Assembly: GCF_018873765.1 (NCBI RefSeq) | Contig: NC_057920.1 | Coordinates: 28,637,267-28,701,266, forward strand | Length of the DNA: 64,000 bases | Reading direction: 5' to 3' | Origin: Telopea speciosissima | Taxonomy: Eukaryota > Streptophyta > Magnoliopsida > Proteales > Proteaceae | Made by a program: the position numbers and the translations under genes | Notes under the pieces: generated by a model | Told to the model about the DNA's origin: nothing | The model's input: the letters and a program-made list of their open reading frames with translations, nothing else | Database searches by the model: none | Shown here: positions 1-12,807 of the stretch, piece after piece | How positions within the stretch are numbered: position 1 is the stretch's first letter | Layout: every line of letters starts with the position of its first letter

Positions 1-1464
1 ACATTATCTGATTTGTATTTAGGATTTGATCCGGCGCTCAAGGTCAACAACCAAACTGCTTTTGAAACTGGGTTTGCAATTGAGGTCTTAGAACCCAACT
101 CAGGTGAGTGAATAATATTATCATATGTACATGTGTAATTATGATATTATGCCGGCAATTAAGAATTTTAATCATGAATGCTATGTTACTTACTATTGAT
201 TAAAGTTACTCAAATCACTGCATAATGACTGTATGTTGATCAACACTATGAATTCTTATATGTTGATTGCGAATGTTAGATTAGATGTCGTAGCCGGCTT
301 GGAAATGAGGCCTGTGGTAGCCCGTAGAATGGGATGCCGTTGACACCACCCGACTCATAAGATGCCATATAGACATGGGGTTAGAGTTTCATCACCCGTG
401 CTACGCACCCTTGCCAATAGGGGTTTAGGTGTTGGATGCCTGTCAGGGTGACCATATGTATATGAGAAAAGAAATGAAAAGAAATGAAAAGAACACCGGA
501 ATGGTGAAAGAAAAGAAATGAAAGAACACCGAAATGGTGAATATGGGCTGTAAGCCAAAGAAAAGAAATGGATTGCCCTACAGGTTAATCACAGAGGGCT
601 GGTCGGGCTGACCTTGATGATTGATGCAGGAGCTAACTGGTCCTCTTCGACAACTCAATGGGTGTATCGCGGGAAGGGGTTAGAAGCTCTCACCAAGGAT
701 ACATGTATTAAGGATTGTAGTAGCACAGACCTGACTTAGTTGTATTGTTAGGTGGCTAATAAATAATCTGGACTTTCATATCATATAGGATCATATGAAT
801 TGTGGATTGTGATTGCATATGCATGCATGATGATATGATTTGCTCACGAGCTCAGTGGGGCTCACACTCTGTTATACGTTGTTTTCTTTGATGATTTTGC
901 AGATCTATGCCGCTGTGGCATGGAGGCTCATCTCGAGGAGAAGAGTCCTGGTTGTTACGCTGATGTTGGTGTGGACCCCGACGGAGGTCATACCAATCCT
1001 GCGTACTCTCGGTGGTCATTGATGAAGACCGTTGAGGAGCACATCTGATGCTTTTTATCTTGGGGACTCCTTTTTGTTTCTGCTAGGAGTTTATCCCCAG
1101 TCTGAATGTGGTTCTGTTGTAGTTTTTACTTTCTTTTCTTTTTGGGGTTGAGTATGCTCACCCTGTATATATTTATGTATGTAGTTCTGTTCTTGTCAAC
1201 TTTGTTTCTATGTTTGTGGGTTGGTGGGAAATGTACAAACCTTCTTATGTATATATTATCATCATTTCCCCATATCGCTATGCTTCCTTTTATTATCAAA
1301 ATTGTAGTTTACCTGCAGCACTCTGATCTTGCCTTTGGTAAAGTGAATGAATGTGGTTTCGTGAATGTAAGCATTGCTTCTAGATTCGTGGGGTTTGCCG
1401 GATTGCCGTTATGCAATTTGGGTCACCTACCTAATCCTCCCAGGGGGTGGATTGGGGTGTGACA
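1..1464 (+). repeat. 3' part of a long Ty3/gypsy-like LTR (family A)
   Basis: This block aligns by eye along its length with 26303-27815, the 3' half of a complete solo LTR. Both copies share the segment around 280-440 (about 'gatgtcgtagccggcttgg') and end in the same 'cctcccagg...gtgtgaca'. The 5' end lies outside the window. No tRNA primer site follows position 1464, so it is a 3' LTR or a solo LTR. A locally repetitive stretch at 467-570 (units like 'gaaaagaaatgaaaagaaca') occupies a slot that holds a different repeat in the other copy. No coding content is credible. Confidence 0.75.
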
Positions 1465-2370
1465 TCGCCCCCCATACATGAACCTAAGCTAGGGTTAAAC
1501 AAATCCCCTGGAATCAGCAAAGCAAGCAAAGAATGCTACCAATCTCCATTGAATCCCGACAGAACCATAAGCAATCAACAAGGACAGATCAACACATGGA
1601 AATATTTCATGGCATAGCAAGCACAAGTAGTGCAAAGGATAATACAAGAATTCATATGCAAGGCACAACAAGCAACACGACATTCTAAATCACATTAAGT
1701 AAAAAATTCAAAGCAAGGAATCGAAGTCTTACCCTGGGTAGCTTCCATGCATTGCTACAGATATGTGAGGGGGTGTCGCGAAGGAGATAGTCCTCATACC
1801 ATGGAGCCCTTGAGGTCTCCCTGCAATCTCTCAATACATCCTCATCTGGATCAATCTCTGGACGATGGGCAGTATCACCCCCTTCCCGAAGAATGAGGCC
1901 CTGATGCCTCGATTGTTTAGGAATAGACGTATCAGTAGGCAACATGTGCCTCTTACCGTTATATTGCCTAGACATGGCAAAGAGATAGAAGAGCAAGAAA
2001 AAACAAAGAAAACTCACAAGGACAAGACTCCTCTCAAAAATCCACTCGGAGAAAAATGGAGAGGAAGAAGAGACGATCGACTCAAGCCCAAGAATGTGGG
2101 GTTTGGTACACAAACAAGGTCACACGGCCTAAAATAAGTGTAAACCCCTTTGGAAACCCTTGGAACAAGAAATGGAAAAAAGGGAAATGAAATGAAGAAG
2201 TGACTCGTCGTATTCATAACAGCAATTTCCGCCCAGAATCGACATCGAACAAACAGTACTTCGATGTAGACATAGTGTCGAGTAAAGCACCTCGATGTCA
2301 ACACGGGCTCTCACTATTGAAGAAGCCTTTCTAATTGTCGAACTAGGCACTTTGCCGCCAAATTCAAAAT
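1465..2370. other. Unassigned sequence after LTR A
   Basis: No gene is supported here. Overlapping short open frames on both strands look like chance. On the minus strand a stretch ending at 1685 contains a possible ATG near 1976 followed by GTAAGAG, a splice-donor-like string, but no protein family is recognisable. The block is probably retroelement-derived because it lies between two LTR-like sequences. Confidence 0.4.
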
Positions 2371-4898
2371 TTTAACAAGTGGGTCCCCTCATGGTGACTT
2401 GGCACGCCAATGGGCACCTTGCATGTAGCCCGCATCCGCAATTAAGCAAGATTCCCAATATCCAATCACGCCCGCACAACCGACGATTGCCAACTGGGGA
2501 TCTCAATCAACATATCCTGCATGCCCTTGCACCGGTGAAATCCCTAGTCTGCCTTCACCATGGCCAAAGCTGTACAGCCACCTATGGAAAATTACCAAAC
2601 TACCCTGCACCCCGCCCTATCAACGATGAATTACTCCCTAGGAGTGCCGTACTATTGGCGATCTCTTCCACATGCACCATGCCCTATCAATGACAATGTT
2701 TCCCAGTACGCCCGTACAATGGCAAGATATTGTTACAACCCCAATGGAAACACCCATACTATCGGCCAATCTCGTAACCCCAGCCAGCGCAGCTCGTACT
2801 ATTGATCGCCCGAGCATTACTACCAATTCAATCAATGGAGCCACCTGCGTAGGTACACCTCTATCCCCCGCACTCCAGTGCCCTTAAGCAAGGCACTGGC
2901 GAGTTTTGGCTCAATCCGATGAATCGAAGTGTTCGTAAAATCACTTCTTTGACCTACAACTGTTGCATAGACTCAATTAAAGAGGGGCATTCTATAGATA
3001 CCTCATTTTGTCTTCCCCCCGAAGGTTTCCCGTAACGATGATGAGTACCCTCCAAGGCCTAGAGCCGGTGTATTTGTGGATGTAGAGTCATTGTGCACTG
3101 CCAGAATCCATTCACCGATCATCGATTCCCCTTGCCGGAGCCCAAACCAAAGCCGCCAAGCCCTCTAAGATTCACTGAAAAGGCTAGCCTTGACCTAGAT
3201 CCCTTGGAACAAGCCTGGCCCAGTACAGACCCTGGCCCAAACAACCCCTTTCATCCCTGTCGGCATTAAAACCCTGGTCAACACCCAAAGACCCCAAGTC
3301 GACATTGACCCCTCCTTCCATCGACATTGAGCCATCTCCATTGACTGCCGAGCAGAACATCCCTACTATCTAACTTGCTTCGACATTCAGAAAATAACCA
3401 TTGCCATCTAAGCACTTTCCCTCAATGTCGAGTGTTGTTCATTGACAACCACTCAATGTCGATCTCACCTCAACTTGATGTCGAATTGACCCCAGTTCAC
3501 TATTGAATCTGTGCAAATCTGAGAAGCCAAAACTTGCTATTTTTTACTCCGATCTCGATTCCTTTCTCGAACAAGCTCGTATTTGGAAACTTGGATCCCA
3601 ATCTTGGCTCCCATTAGGTCCCAAGAAACATCTCCTAAGGCAATAAACCACTTGTCCACACCCCATTGGCTCTTACCTTAACTTAACACCCACCGTCGAT
3701 GCAAAAACATCAATTTTTGACAATCCGGATTAAACCCAACATCCGGACATGAATTTGGGAGTGCACACACCCCTCTACATCTATAAATACACCCCCTCTC
3801 ACGATGAGGAGGGTTAGACAAAGTTTCCATTAAGTCCTTAGCTAAAAAACCCCTTACTTAATGCTTGCATGCTGTAAGTTTAGCTCCCCTATTCGAGTAC
3901 TTTGAGTCCTTGGTCTTTGGCCCCTCACTTGGCCTTAGCCTATTGCCTCTCCCACCCTCTTGAATGCCACAATCCACTTGAGAATTCAAGATCAAAGCTC
4001 CAAGACATCCACCTGGTGCTCTCAGCTTGACAACGAAGTTTCGCATACGAGGAGACAAGAGAAGCCACTACAAGCGGCAATACTTACTCAACGTGCAAAC
4101 ACCCTGAGTTACAAAAGGGAAACCTCTACATTTTGGTTTCGATTGTCTTCAAACTAGGTAGGTTCTTCTTTATCTTCAATTTTTGTCTACAATAAATGTT
4201 TTCAATTTCTTAGTTTTGCATCTCCAAAAGAGTGTGATCCCATCTCTTTAGATGTTGATTATATATATTCCTTACCTTTTACCTTTCTTTTATGTTGCAC
4301 TCCATTTACATGCATGCATCTCTCCATGATCCCCATCCCCTATAGCCTAAGACTCCCCCCATGTTAACATTCATATTATTGACTTACATATCTCTCCTTG
4401 CATATGTGTCAAATCATTGCTTTCGTTCCCATACACTTACCATGTCACCATGCTTAGATTAGAGTCAATCATGCCTAGGTCATTTAGGTTTCGAGTCCTT
4501 TATTTTTACATTCAAGTATACTAATCTTTGCCTTGCAGCTGAACCCACAGGTATGTGCTTCTTATCCATCTTTGTATTTTAATTTCTTTTAATTTTTACA
4601 CTTTACATTCTTCCCCAAAAGCATGTTATAATCCAACGTTGCCTAGCAATAGAGAGACCCGTAAGTCTAGGCGGATTAGGGTGCCTAATACCTTTCTCGG
4701 ACCATAACTTGACCCGTTCCCAGACCAATGGATTGATCAGTCCCCAAAAGGGCATAGCGTGTGAATCATTATATTACAATTTTTTAGGTCCTAGACCTTC
4801 CTCTAGGTGGCGACTCCCTACATTCGATTCACCCCTCTCTCCAACATGATTGAGGAGGAGGACACATGGCGATCCCCCACCATGTCACTGTCCTCACA
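2371..4898 (+). repeat. Probable gypsy-type LTR, start unresolved
   Basis: A TATA-like box lies at 3782-3789. The stretch ends with 'cctctaggtggcgactcc' (about 4800-4817) and then 'gtcactgtcctcaca', closing in CA at 4898. This 3' arrangement resembles long LTRs of plant Tat/Ogre-like gypsy elements. The left TG boundary and a target duplication could not be fixed: 'atcac' follows the right end but was not found before a TG on the left. It abuts the broken copia C5 and may be what truncated it. The block has no coding function. Confidence 0.5.
3782..3789 (+). promoter_or_regulatory. TATA box of the LTR-like block
   Basis: TATAAATA sits in 'ctataaatacaccccctc', followed about 30 bases on by a CT-rich then G-rich leader. 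This is the usual spacing for a retrotransposon LTR promoter. Activity is not shown by sequence alone. Confidence 0.45.
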
Positions 4899-4903
4899 AT
4901 CAC

Positions 4904-6207
4904 CTAACCTCAAGTGTCAGATATAAGCTAAATTATCTTGAGTTGAGTTTCTATTAATAGTAACATTCAAGATTTTATTTGCATTAAGTACCGGTTTTAA
5001 GAGATATAATCCGTTATCAAGGAAGCTAGTATTAACAAATGAATTATTTAACCAGATAGATAACTTAGTTCCAAACTGAAAAATATATCCATCTAAAACT
5101 AGTTTTGAAATAAAAACAATGTTCCTCCTAAAAGTGAGAATATATTACCAATCTCACAAAACCAAAAAAATTTATCAAAACGTAAATAAAAATCTCCAAT
5201 GGCCTCTACAACAGCCTCAGCTCCGATACCCATTCTGAGACGAACTTTGTCCTTATTCAATTTTTCTGTCAGCTTGAACCCCTGCAACATATTACAAATG
5301 TGAATGATAGAACCAGAGTCCACCAACTAAGTGTTAAATGGTTTTTCTAATAAATTAGACTCATAAAGGACAAAAGTTTCAGAAATACCTTCTTCTTACT
5401 TGTTCTTCAGAGTAACTAGGAAAGCACGACAGTTCTTCTTCTAATGTTCATCTTTTTACAATAGAAGCAAGGTCCCTTTTAAGTTTTCTTGCTTTTCTGA
5501 ATTCCTTTGGTTTCTGCCTTAAAGGTCTTACCATTGTTGGTATCGTTCTTCTTCTTACCCTTGGGCTTAGAGGAAGAAGGCTTCTCTTTTGTTGTTAAGA
5601 CATCCATTTTTTTTTCTTTGATAGTGCCTCCACTTCTTGCAACATGTTGCCAAGCTCAAGAATTCTACGGATATTGTTTTTTCATGTAATGTTTAATAAC
5701 AAAAAACTCATAGATTTCCCAAGGGAGAGAGTATAGTACAACAGACTTATAATCCAACTTGAAGGTTGTCCCTAGGTCTTCAGTTCCTGGAATAAATTCT
5801 TTATCTTCATGACATGATCAATCATTGGAGTCTCCAGAGTTAATTTCTTGCTGTGGAGAAGCGTGAGTAGCAGATGGTGGGCATGTCTATTTTGCCTACC
5901 GTACCGCTCTTTCGGCCCCTCCATCATATTCTTTGTCAAGGTAAGATCCTTAACAGAATCAACGATGGTTTTAAAAACATAACTCAAAACGAAGAGCATG
6001 GCCATTGAATTATTTTGCCAAAACAACTTATAGGCCTTTATGAGTCCAGGGTCCTTATCTTTGGGGATTTCAGGCTCATCTTGCTCTAAGACAAACATTA
6101 CCTTTTGCAGTCAGGAGCAACTTAATGTTCCTCCTCCAGTTAACATAGTTTGCGCCAGTTGAAATATGGTCTTTGATAAGGTTAATGTAGTTATTTTGGG
6201 AAGACAT
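4904..6207 (-). pseudogene. C5 gag-protease, decayed
   Basis: Gag starts at the ATG 6207-6205 (MSSQNNYINLIKDH...), which matches the start of C2 gag in spacing and in the 'NYVNW' and 'LLLTAKG' motifs. It breaks after about 40 codons and continues in another frame (6098-5772). A CCHC zinc knuckle (CFYCKKDEH-stop-KKNC) lies near 5470-5425, with TAG at 5443-5441 replacing the usual Trp codon. The aspartic protease motif LVDSGS lies near 5329. After about 4960 only traces of the pre-integrase region remain. Known role of the family: gag packages RNA and the protease matures the polyprotein. At least two frameshifts and several Trp-to-stop changes rule out function. Confidence 0.8.
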
Positions 6208-8028
6208 TGTAAAAAATCTACATAATGTAGAAGCACGATCTAAAACCATTAAAAGGAAGGGGCAATTCCAATATCAACGGTCACTCTCACCTTAAGCTTT
6301 CCTTTGAGCTTTGAGCGTGTATTTAAACAAATCAACCCTTATGCACATGACTTGGCCTATCGGAGTTCATCACATACATGTTGGTTAAGTGGACTATTCT
6401 ATCTGTCACATAGATTTCCAATGATTTTTGGCCACCTGAATGTCATATCCATTCCTATCGATAAACACACAGTCAAGTCAAGTGCATACCCTTTGTCTCG
6501 GAGTAAACCATGACATCGTGAGTTTAATGCCCACTATTGCAGTGCATATCCCATTGACCATATCTTCTATCTATTACATAGGAGATGAATGTAGATCATC
6601 CCATTAAACTATTGAAGCATTATCCTATTGGCATTTGCAAGAGTAGGTCAACGAGATCTCTACACCCACCGACTAAGGGAGACTATGAGAATCCCACCAA
6701 TTAAGGTTTCTCATACCACACTTGCTTTAAATATAGGGAAAAGGGGAATACATACAGTCATCAACATAATATGGTCATCCATCCATCCATCATATGAAAT
6801 AAAAGGAACTAGTGGTTATAAGATTACATCTACATCAAAATGATTTTGCATCCAATTCAAATCCACAATGACTAAGAGTGTCATTTTGGGACCAGAATCA
6901 GGACTTGTCCCACCAAAACCTGGAACTGAACCGTCCCATTAATAAATAGGTCGGTTCTGGGACGAGATTCCTAATGATACCAATATTAGAATACTAATTA
7001 GCAATCTAATGGTACTGGAACTACTAGTACCATTTTAAAATAAAAAGTATATAAGATTTATGACTCATTAGGGTTTCACTCAATTTAGTAATTGTCCATT
7101 GAAGCTTAATCTGAATAGGAACAACCATAGTTTGAAGTCTCTAGAATAGCTAATAGTACTAAGGCAGTAATCTCTGCAACAACCAACCATCCATCTGCAT
7201 GTATTTTCTTTCTCTCCTCGCAGAACCTGTCACTCCCTCCTCCCTTGACAATCTACACCCACCAGGTTCTTTCGTTTTCACTTCTTACCATGTGTAATAA
7301 ATAAATTTTTTTGCCTTGCTGACACCTTTATTTGGGAAAGTCAAAGAGAAAACACGTGGGATTGTAATTCTTTCCATTCCTATTGTTAATGTTATTGCTT
7401 TTATCCTATCTATCCTTTTTTTTTGTAAGATTGCCTTATCTATCCTTCATTATTTTATTAAAATAAATAAAAGAGAAGGGGGAGGGCTGCCATAATCATT
7501 AATCACACTTTGATGTAAGTCTGGTAGTATACAATGATACTCTATTGAGATGTCACTTGACATCTATAAAGCATGAGACTACCCATTCAATGGGGCCCAG
7601 ATAAAACATATAAATACAAATAGCTTACATAGAATTGGTTTCAATAATGAGGGATTAGATATTTGGGTTAGACTATTTTGTAACCAGTGGATTAAATTGA
7701 TTTTTATGAAACTAATCGTTTAATTTTCAGGACTCTATACCTCATGGTACAATTTTCTTGTCATTATGAATTTGATGCATTATTGTGCTACATAATTGAT
7801 CTGTTTAGTTATGTTCCAAAAAGTTTCTCTCTTTCCTTTCATATGTAACAATGAACTGTAGTTTTCTTTGGAGATGTCGTATGTCTGATTTCTTTAAGTA
7901 AGTTAATATTTATTTATTGAAGTTTGAGTTTAAAACAGATTTTATATTTTGATTGATTTTAACTTCATATAAATTTTCTTTTAGGTGCCTAGTTAGGGTG
8001 ATTATTATGAAAATTTTCATTGTGCAAA

Positions 8029-9640
8029 ATGGTGGATGCATCCCAACCATCTAACAAAGGTGGTGGCACTGTCAATCCTTTCCCTAAAGCTAAGAAGACT
8101 AGGAAGAGAACTTCGGCCTATTGAAACCCTAATTGGTTCAAGGAGTTGGATAGAACAAAATTTAATGATAATAGGCCTAGGATAAAATGTGTGAAGTGCG
8201 GGACTATTTTACTTGCAGATACTACAAAAAAATGGGACCTCCAGTCTTAACAAGCACATGAGATGTTGCCCTAAGCGTTACAACAAAGATATAGTCTAGA
8301 TGCTTATGACAACATCTCGAGAGAAGGTGACCATGAAGGATAGGCATATTGATCCAACAGTTGTCCAGGAGATGTATCTAGGAACACTCAAATATCATTT
8401 TATTCATAAATTATGGAAAAGGGAGAAGGAAAAGACCAAGGATTAATCCTAAGGTCCAGGAGGATCTATGGACTTCCATCACTAATGATGGTTACATTGT
8501 CCTCACAGCTCATTATATCGATAGATTATGGGTTTTACAAAAGAAAATGCTCAGATTTACTGTCTTCCCACCTCCACATACTGGTGCTCATATTAGTGAA
8601 GCAATTGGGAAGATGTTGATTCAATGGGGGATCTAAATGAAACTCTTTTCTTTGCAGTAGATAATGCCAGTTCCAAAGATTTGTTTGTGATTTTTTAAGA
8701 GTAAATTAAATGCAAAAAATGCTCTTTTATGCAAAGGTAACTTTTTTCATGTTAGATGTTGTGCACATGTCTTGAACCTAATTGTATAAGATGGAATCAA
8801 GTTAATAGATAGTTCTGTACAAAAAATTTGAAATAGTTTAAAATTTGTGAAAAGTTCTGAATCAAGAAAGATAAGGTTTATGGAAAGTTGCAAGAAATTG
8901 AGAATTGTACGTAACAAGGCCTTGAATGCAGATGTGACTATCCGATGGAATTCCACCTACCATATGCTTGAGAGTGCAGTCTTTTATCTTGCAACCTTTG
9001 ATAATTTAGGTGAGTACGTTAGATAATTACATGTGTTGTCCTGATGTTGATGAATGCATAAAAACTCAAAATATCACTAAATTTTTGAAGTCATTCGATG
9101 AAATCACAAATTTGCTCTCTAGTACAAAATACCCCACTTCCAACTATATTTTCCTAGTGTGGTGAAAATTCATATTATCTAGCAAGAAGATATTGTAAAG
9201 GATGGAAACTTTATGAGAGAGATGGTAGATGCAATGAAGAAGTTTAATAAATATTGGAGTGAATATGCTCTGACTTTATCAAGGCATGGTTCTTGATCCC
9301 AGATACAAGTTGACTATAGTGGAATGGACATATTCTAGGATTTGTGGTAGTAATGAGATAGCTGAAGAGATTGTTTCACATCTTAAGACACTATTGTACT
9401 AAATTTTTGAAGCATACAAGTGCATGGCAAACATTGAAGACTCTATCGGAGTCGGCTTTTAACATAGGAGGTAGGGTGATCGATAAATACCAAAATAAAC
9501 TATTACTCAAAAATGTTGAAGCCTTGATTTACGTGCGAGATTGGTTCTTTAATGTGGATTTTGGAGGTAATCCTTTTTTTTTTCAACTTATAATAATTTG
9601 TTTTGAACTAATAGGGTATTCATTTCTTTGTATATAACCG
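8029..9640 (+). pseudogene. hAT transposase (zf-BED), decayed
   Basis: Reading across frames from the ATG at 8029 gives the order of a plant Ac/RICESLEEPER-like transposase. First comes a BED zinc finger (CVKCGTIL...SLNKHMRCCP, about 8190-8275). A catalytic-core stretch follows (about 8450-8700, with 'LWSSVTNDGYIVLTAHYID' and 'DNASSKD'-like text), then 'FFHVRCCAHVLNLIV' (about 8746-8790) and 'TIRWNSTYHMLESA' (about 8937-8978). Last is the C-terminal dimerisation motif 'SESAFNIGGRVIDKY' (about 9449-9493) and 'NVEALIYVRDW' (about 9511-9543). Many stops and frameshifts break it. A splice-acceptor-like 'tttcttttag' just upstream (about 7973-7984) hints at a spliced 5' exon. The protein would have cut and joined the element ends; it cannot now be made intact. 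Confidence 0.85.
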
Positions 9641-9740
9641 GCGGCCCCTATATTAATGTCAATAATTTGGTTCTTGCTTTGAGTGATGTACTTACAATTG
9701 CTACTCCAACTAAACAATGTACTACCTCCCAGGTTGATGT

Positions 9741-12700
9741 TGTTGGACGTGACGTTTATGTGTCCATCAAACCCAATTTAATTTGACTAAATTAATTAAT
9801 TTAGTTTTATTTAATTATGTGTTTGTCAAAATTGTATATTGCATTTGCCCAATTCAAACCATTTTGTTCACAACTACAGATAGATTTGGGCAATCTGTTC
9901 TATGGTTGCTATATTTTACATTCATACAATAGTGATTGGACCAAAATGTAAATATAGGCACATTTTGTGTTGAAAATGATCCACGGGAATTTCCGAATTA
10001 TTCACTGTCAAGTTGTAGTTGCAACGGGAATCTCCAGTAGTTTTCTCTGTGCTTGAGAGACACTTGCCATTTTATTTATGTTCTGTACATTTGTGGTGTG
10101 TCAATGGTTGATGTCTATCGAAAGGATTGACTATATATCGGCCGCTCAGTGTGCACAATGTAAATAGTTATGGATGTGATGCTCAATAAAGTTTTCACTG
10201 CCCGTAAAGGGAGAACACCAAAAACAGAGTGAACGGATTTAATTGTGTCAAATCCAAGGCCTTGATATTTTGTAAAGTGTTTGCAAAGAGTATTTTATTT
10301 TATTAATACTAAATTATATGTATTTTGGAAAATAGTTTTTGATGAGCACATTTATGTGTGAAATTATCCCATGTAATTCTGCATTTTTATATGCTTAGAA
10401 TGGAGCTATTTGGGTACTTTTCTGTATTTTCAGGGTACAGGGGTATTTTTGGTATATTAGAAATATTGGACGACAAGTGCACTTTCAGAGCCTAAATTGA
10501 GGAAACCAAGTTGGAGGACTTCAATGCTACACAAGCCCGGCCCAATGAAGACCTCTTGTATTTTTTAGTTCAAGGAGTGGTCCCCACCTAGGTCTACCGA
10601 ATTTAATCTCAGGGGTAAAAATGTAAAAAGGGTGTTACAGGATCATGCGCATAGAAGATGCTGAATGGAAGGATTTGATGCAATCTAGGCACTAGTCTAC
10701 CCATGGATCGACTCACATGAGATCAAGGGCGAGATGGGAAGAAGTTTCACTGAAGACCCAAGAGCATAACTGTAATTTAAAAAATTGGAAAAATTTCAGA
10801 AGATATCCGATATTGGGTTCGTATTGTCCGGAATATTAATTGGAGCAACTTTAATTCTTGAATTGGGTCCATCCGGGGCTAGCATGGAGAGATATTTTTA
10901 AAAAGAAAATTTTGATCAAATTTATAATTTAGATTAAATTCTCTCTCTCACTCTCTCACTCTCTCACTCTCTCATCCCTTCTACGGTTCCCCTCTCTCCT
11001 ACTTCTCTCAATTCTCTTTTCTCTCTCCTATTTCTTCTCTTATTCCTAAAATCTCTCTTTTCTCTCTCATCCCACTATGGTTTCCCATCCTTCCTAAATC
11101 CCATCTCTTTTAAAAAAATCCCTCTCTTAAAGATAAATAAAAAAGGGAAACATAATCTCTCTTAAACTCTCTCTTTTCTAAACTCTCTCCCCTCTTTCCT
11201 CTAATTCCCTCCATACACTACCCACGGCTCCTCCACCTTTCCTAATTCCAGTCCACTTTTCTCTCTCTTCTCTCTAATATCTCTCCAACTTTCAAATCTC
11301 ACACAATCTCTCCCTTCCATTCACGATTTATATAGCAGTCCCTTCCATCTTCCACAAGACTTCTTCTCTTCTCAATCTCTTTCTTTTTCTTCATGTTTTA
11401 TCTTGGGAGCCCAAGTGGAAAGCAGTCTTGCCATCACCGTTTTAGCAGCTTTGTCTTCAACGCATTGCACCCCCGTCACGAACCAGCAATTTCATCTCCA
11501 TGGAAGATCATCATTGCTGCCCCCTGCCTCTTAGCACCATGACCAGCTAAGTTCTTTCTATCTCTAGGTGTAGATGAACTGATGGTATTTGTTATTTAAA
11601 ATTTTGGTTTGTATTCTTGATTGCTTGATGTTGAGACCCCATCCCTACTTGGATGATTTTAATTGATATATTTAGGTGAGGAATTTTGTTTCTGTGATTC
11701 AATATTTTCATTCAAGCAATGATATTCTGTTCTTATGTGGTTGTACCGATGATGAATTATAGCTGAACGAACTAGGCGTGCCAAGCCCTACAAATGAAGG
11801 ATGATAGTACTCGTCAAGATAATCCATACCTAAGAGGAACCTACATTTTGTGGTATTATTAAGTCTGTGGTTATAATAAACCGAAGCATGCAACCAAATT
11901 GAATAACAACCCATTGGGGATTCAAACCCTAAAGATAGTCTTCTCTCGTATTTGCATATCGTTGTTAGCTTAGATTCGTTTCTTTCGTTCGTAGTTTAAA
12001 AATCAGATTTATTGCAATTTAATTTTCATCACTTCCAACTTATCATTTTAGTAATTTAGCCTTCCAGTTCCCCGTAGATCGACCTCTTACTCGCTACTTG
12101 CTAGATTAATTTAGAGTTTTATTTTTGACCGGTTAACGACACGATCAATTTTTATAGAGTTTTATGGCCAATCAAAGTCCTCCATACTCTCGTGATAAAT
12201 TATAATCGATCGAAATTGTGGCGGTGACATTTATTTCATAGTTGCAATGACCCATTATAGGTGTTAGTAGTGTGGGTAGACAATGTAATAAAATTACCTA
12301 CCGCAAGGGATTTTTCAGGTTACGCCCTGGTAGGATCATCCTTTAATATGATTTTGGATAAGTTTTGTTCTTATGTGCAATTTAGGATAATCTTATGGGC
12401 TACCCTTTAGGATCACACCACTTGGTTAGATCTGGACTGTAGGTTTGCCACCTCCTCAATTAGGTCTCTCTATATATAAAGAGACCTAAGGCCAAGGATG
12501 ATTGATGATAATAGAAAAAAAATCATTCGAACAATTTGCATAAAATTGTGAGAGAGCTTTGAGAGAAAAAGAGAGTCTTCTTCTTCCTCAAGCACTATTG
12601 GCCATTGGAGGTGAAACAAGCTTGGGAGATCTTCTTCAAGTGTTGTATTCCTTTGGAGGAACACACCATTTGAGTGTTCTAGGTGACCTTGCTCTCCCCT

Positions 12701-12793
12701 TGAGGTTAGTACATTAATATGTTTATTGAGATCCTTGCATGCTCATAAAATTTTGTGATTACATGAGAATCTCATCTTCTGTCACCACTAACA
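9741..12793 (+). repeat. C1 5' LTR, interrupted
   Basis: It starts TGTTGGACGT and ends ...CACTAACA, matching the 1247-bp 3' LTR at 19151-20397 on both sides of a ~1.8-kb insertion. The interruption begins near 10340 and the match resumes near 12153 ('gagttttatggccaatcaa'). Confidence 0.9.
10340..12147 (+). mobile_element. Solo LTR inside the C1 5' LTR
   Basis: It starts TGATGAGCACATTTATGTG and ends ...AACGACACGATCA, with TG/CA ends. The flanks gtttt (10335-10339) and atttt (12148-12152) are an imperfect 5-bp target duplication. Length is 1808 bp; removing it and one duplication copy leaves a normal-sized C1 LTR. It contains a CT-rich microsatellite near 10937-10975 and a TATA-like 'gatttatatagcag' near 11326-11339. 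No primer site or coding region is present, so it is the product of LTR-LTR recombination. The ends resemble plant gypsy LTRs but the family is not certain. Confidence 0.75.
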
Positions 12794-12795
12794 AT

Positions 12796-12807
12796 TGGCA
12801 TCAGAGC
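12796..12807 (+). other. C1 primer binding site (tRNA-iMet)
   Basis: TGGCATCAGAGC starts 3 bases after the LTR end at 12793. It differs by one base from TGGTATCAGAGC, the complement of the 3' end of plant initiator-Met tRNA, and would prime minus-strand DNA synthesis. Confidence 0.85.

Noticed and set aside
1685..2113. 142-codon minus-strand frame
   Set aside because: No recognisable domain, and overlapping open frames on both strands. Kept only as unassigned sequence.
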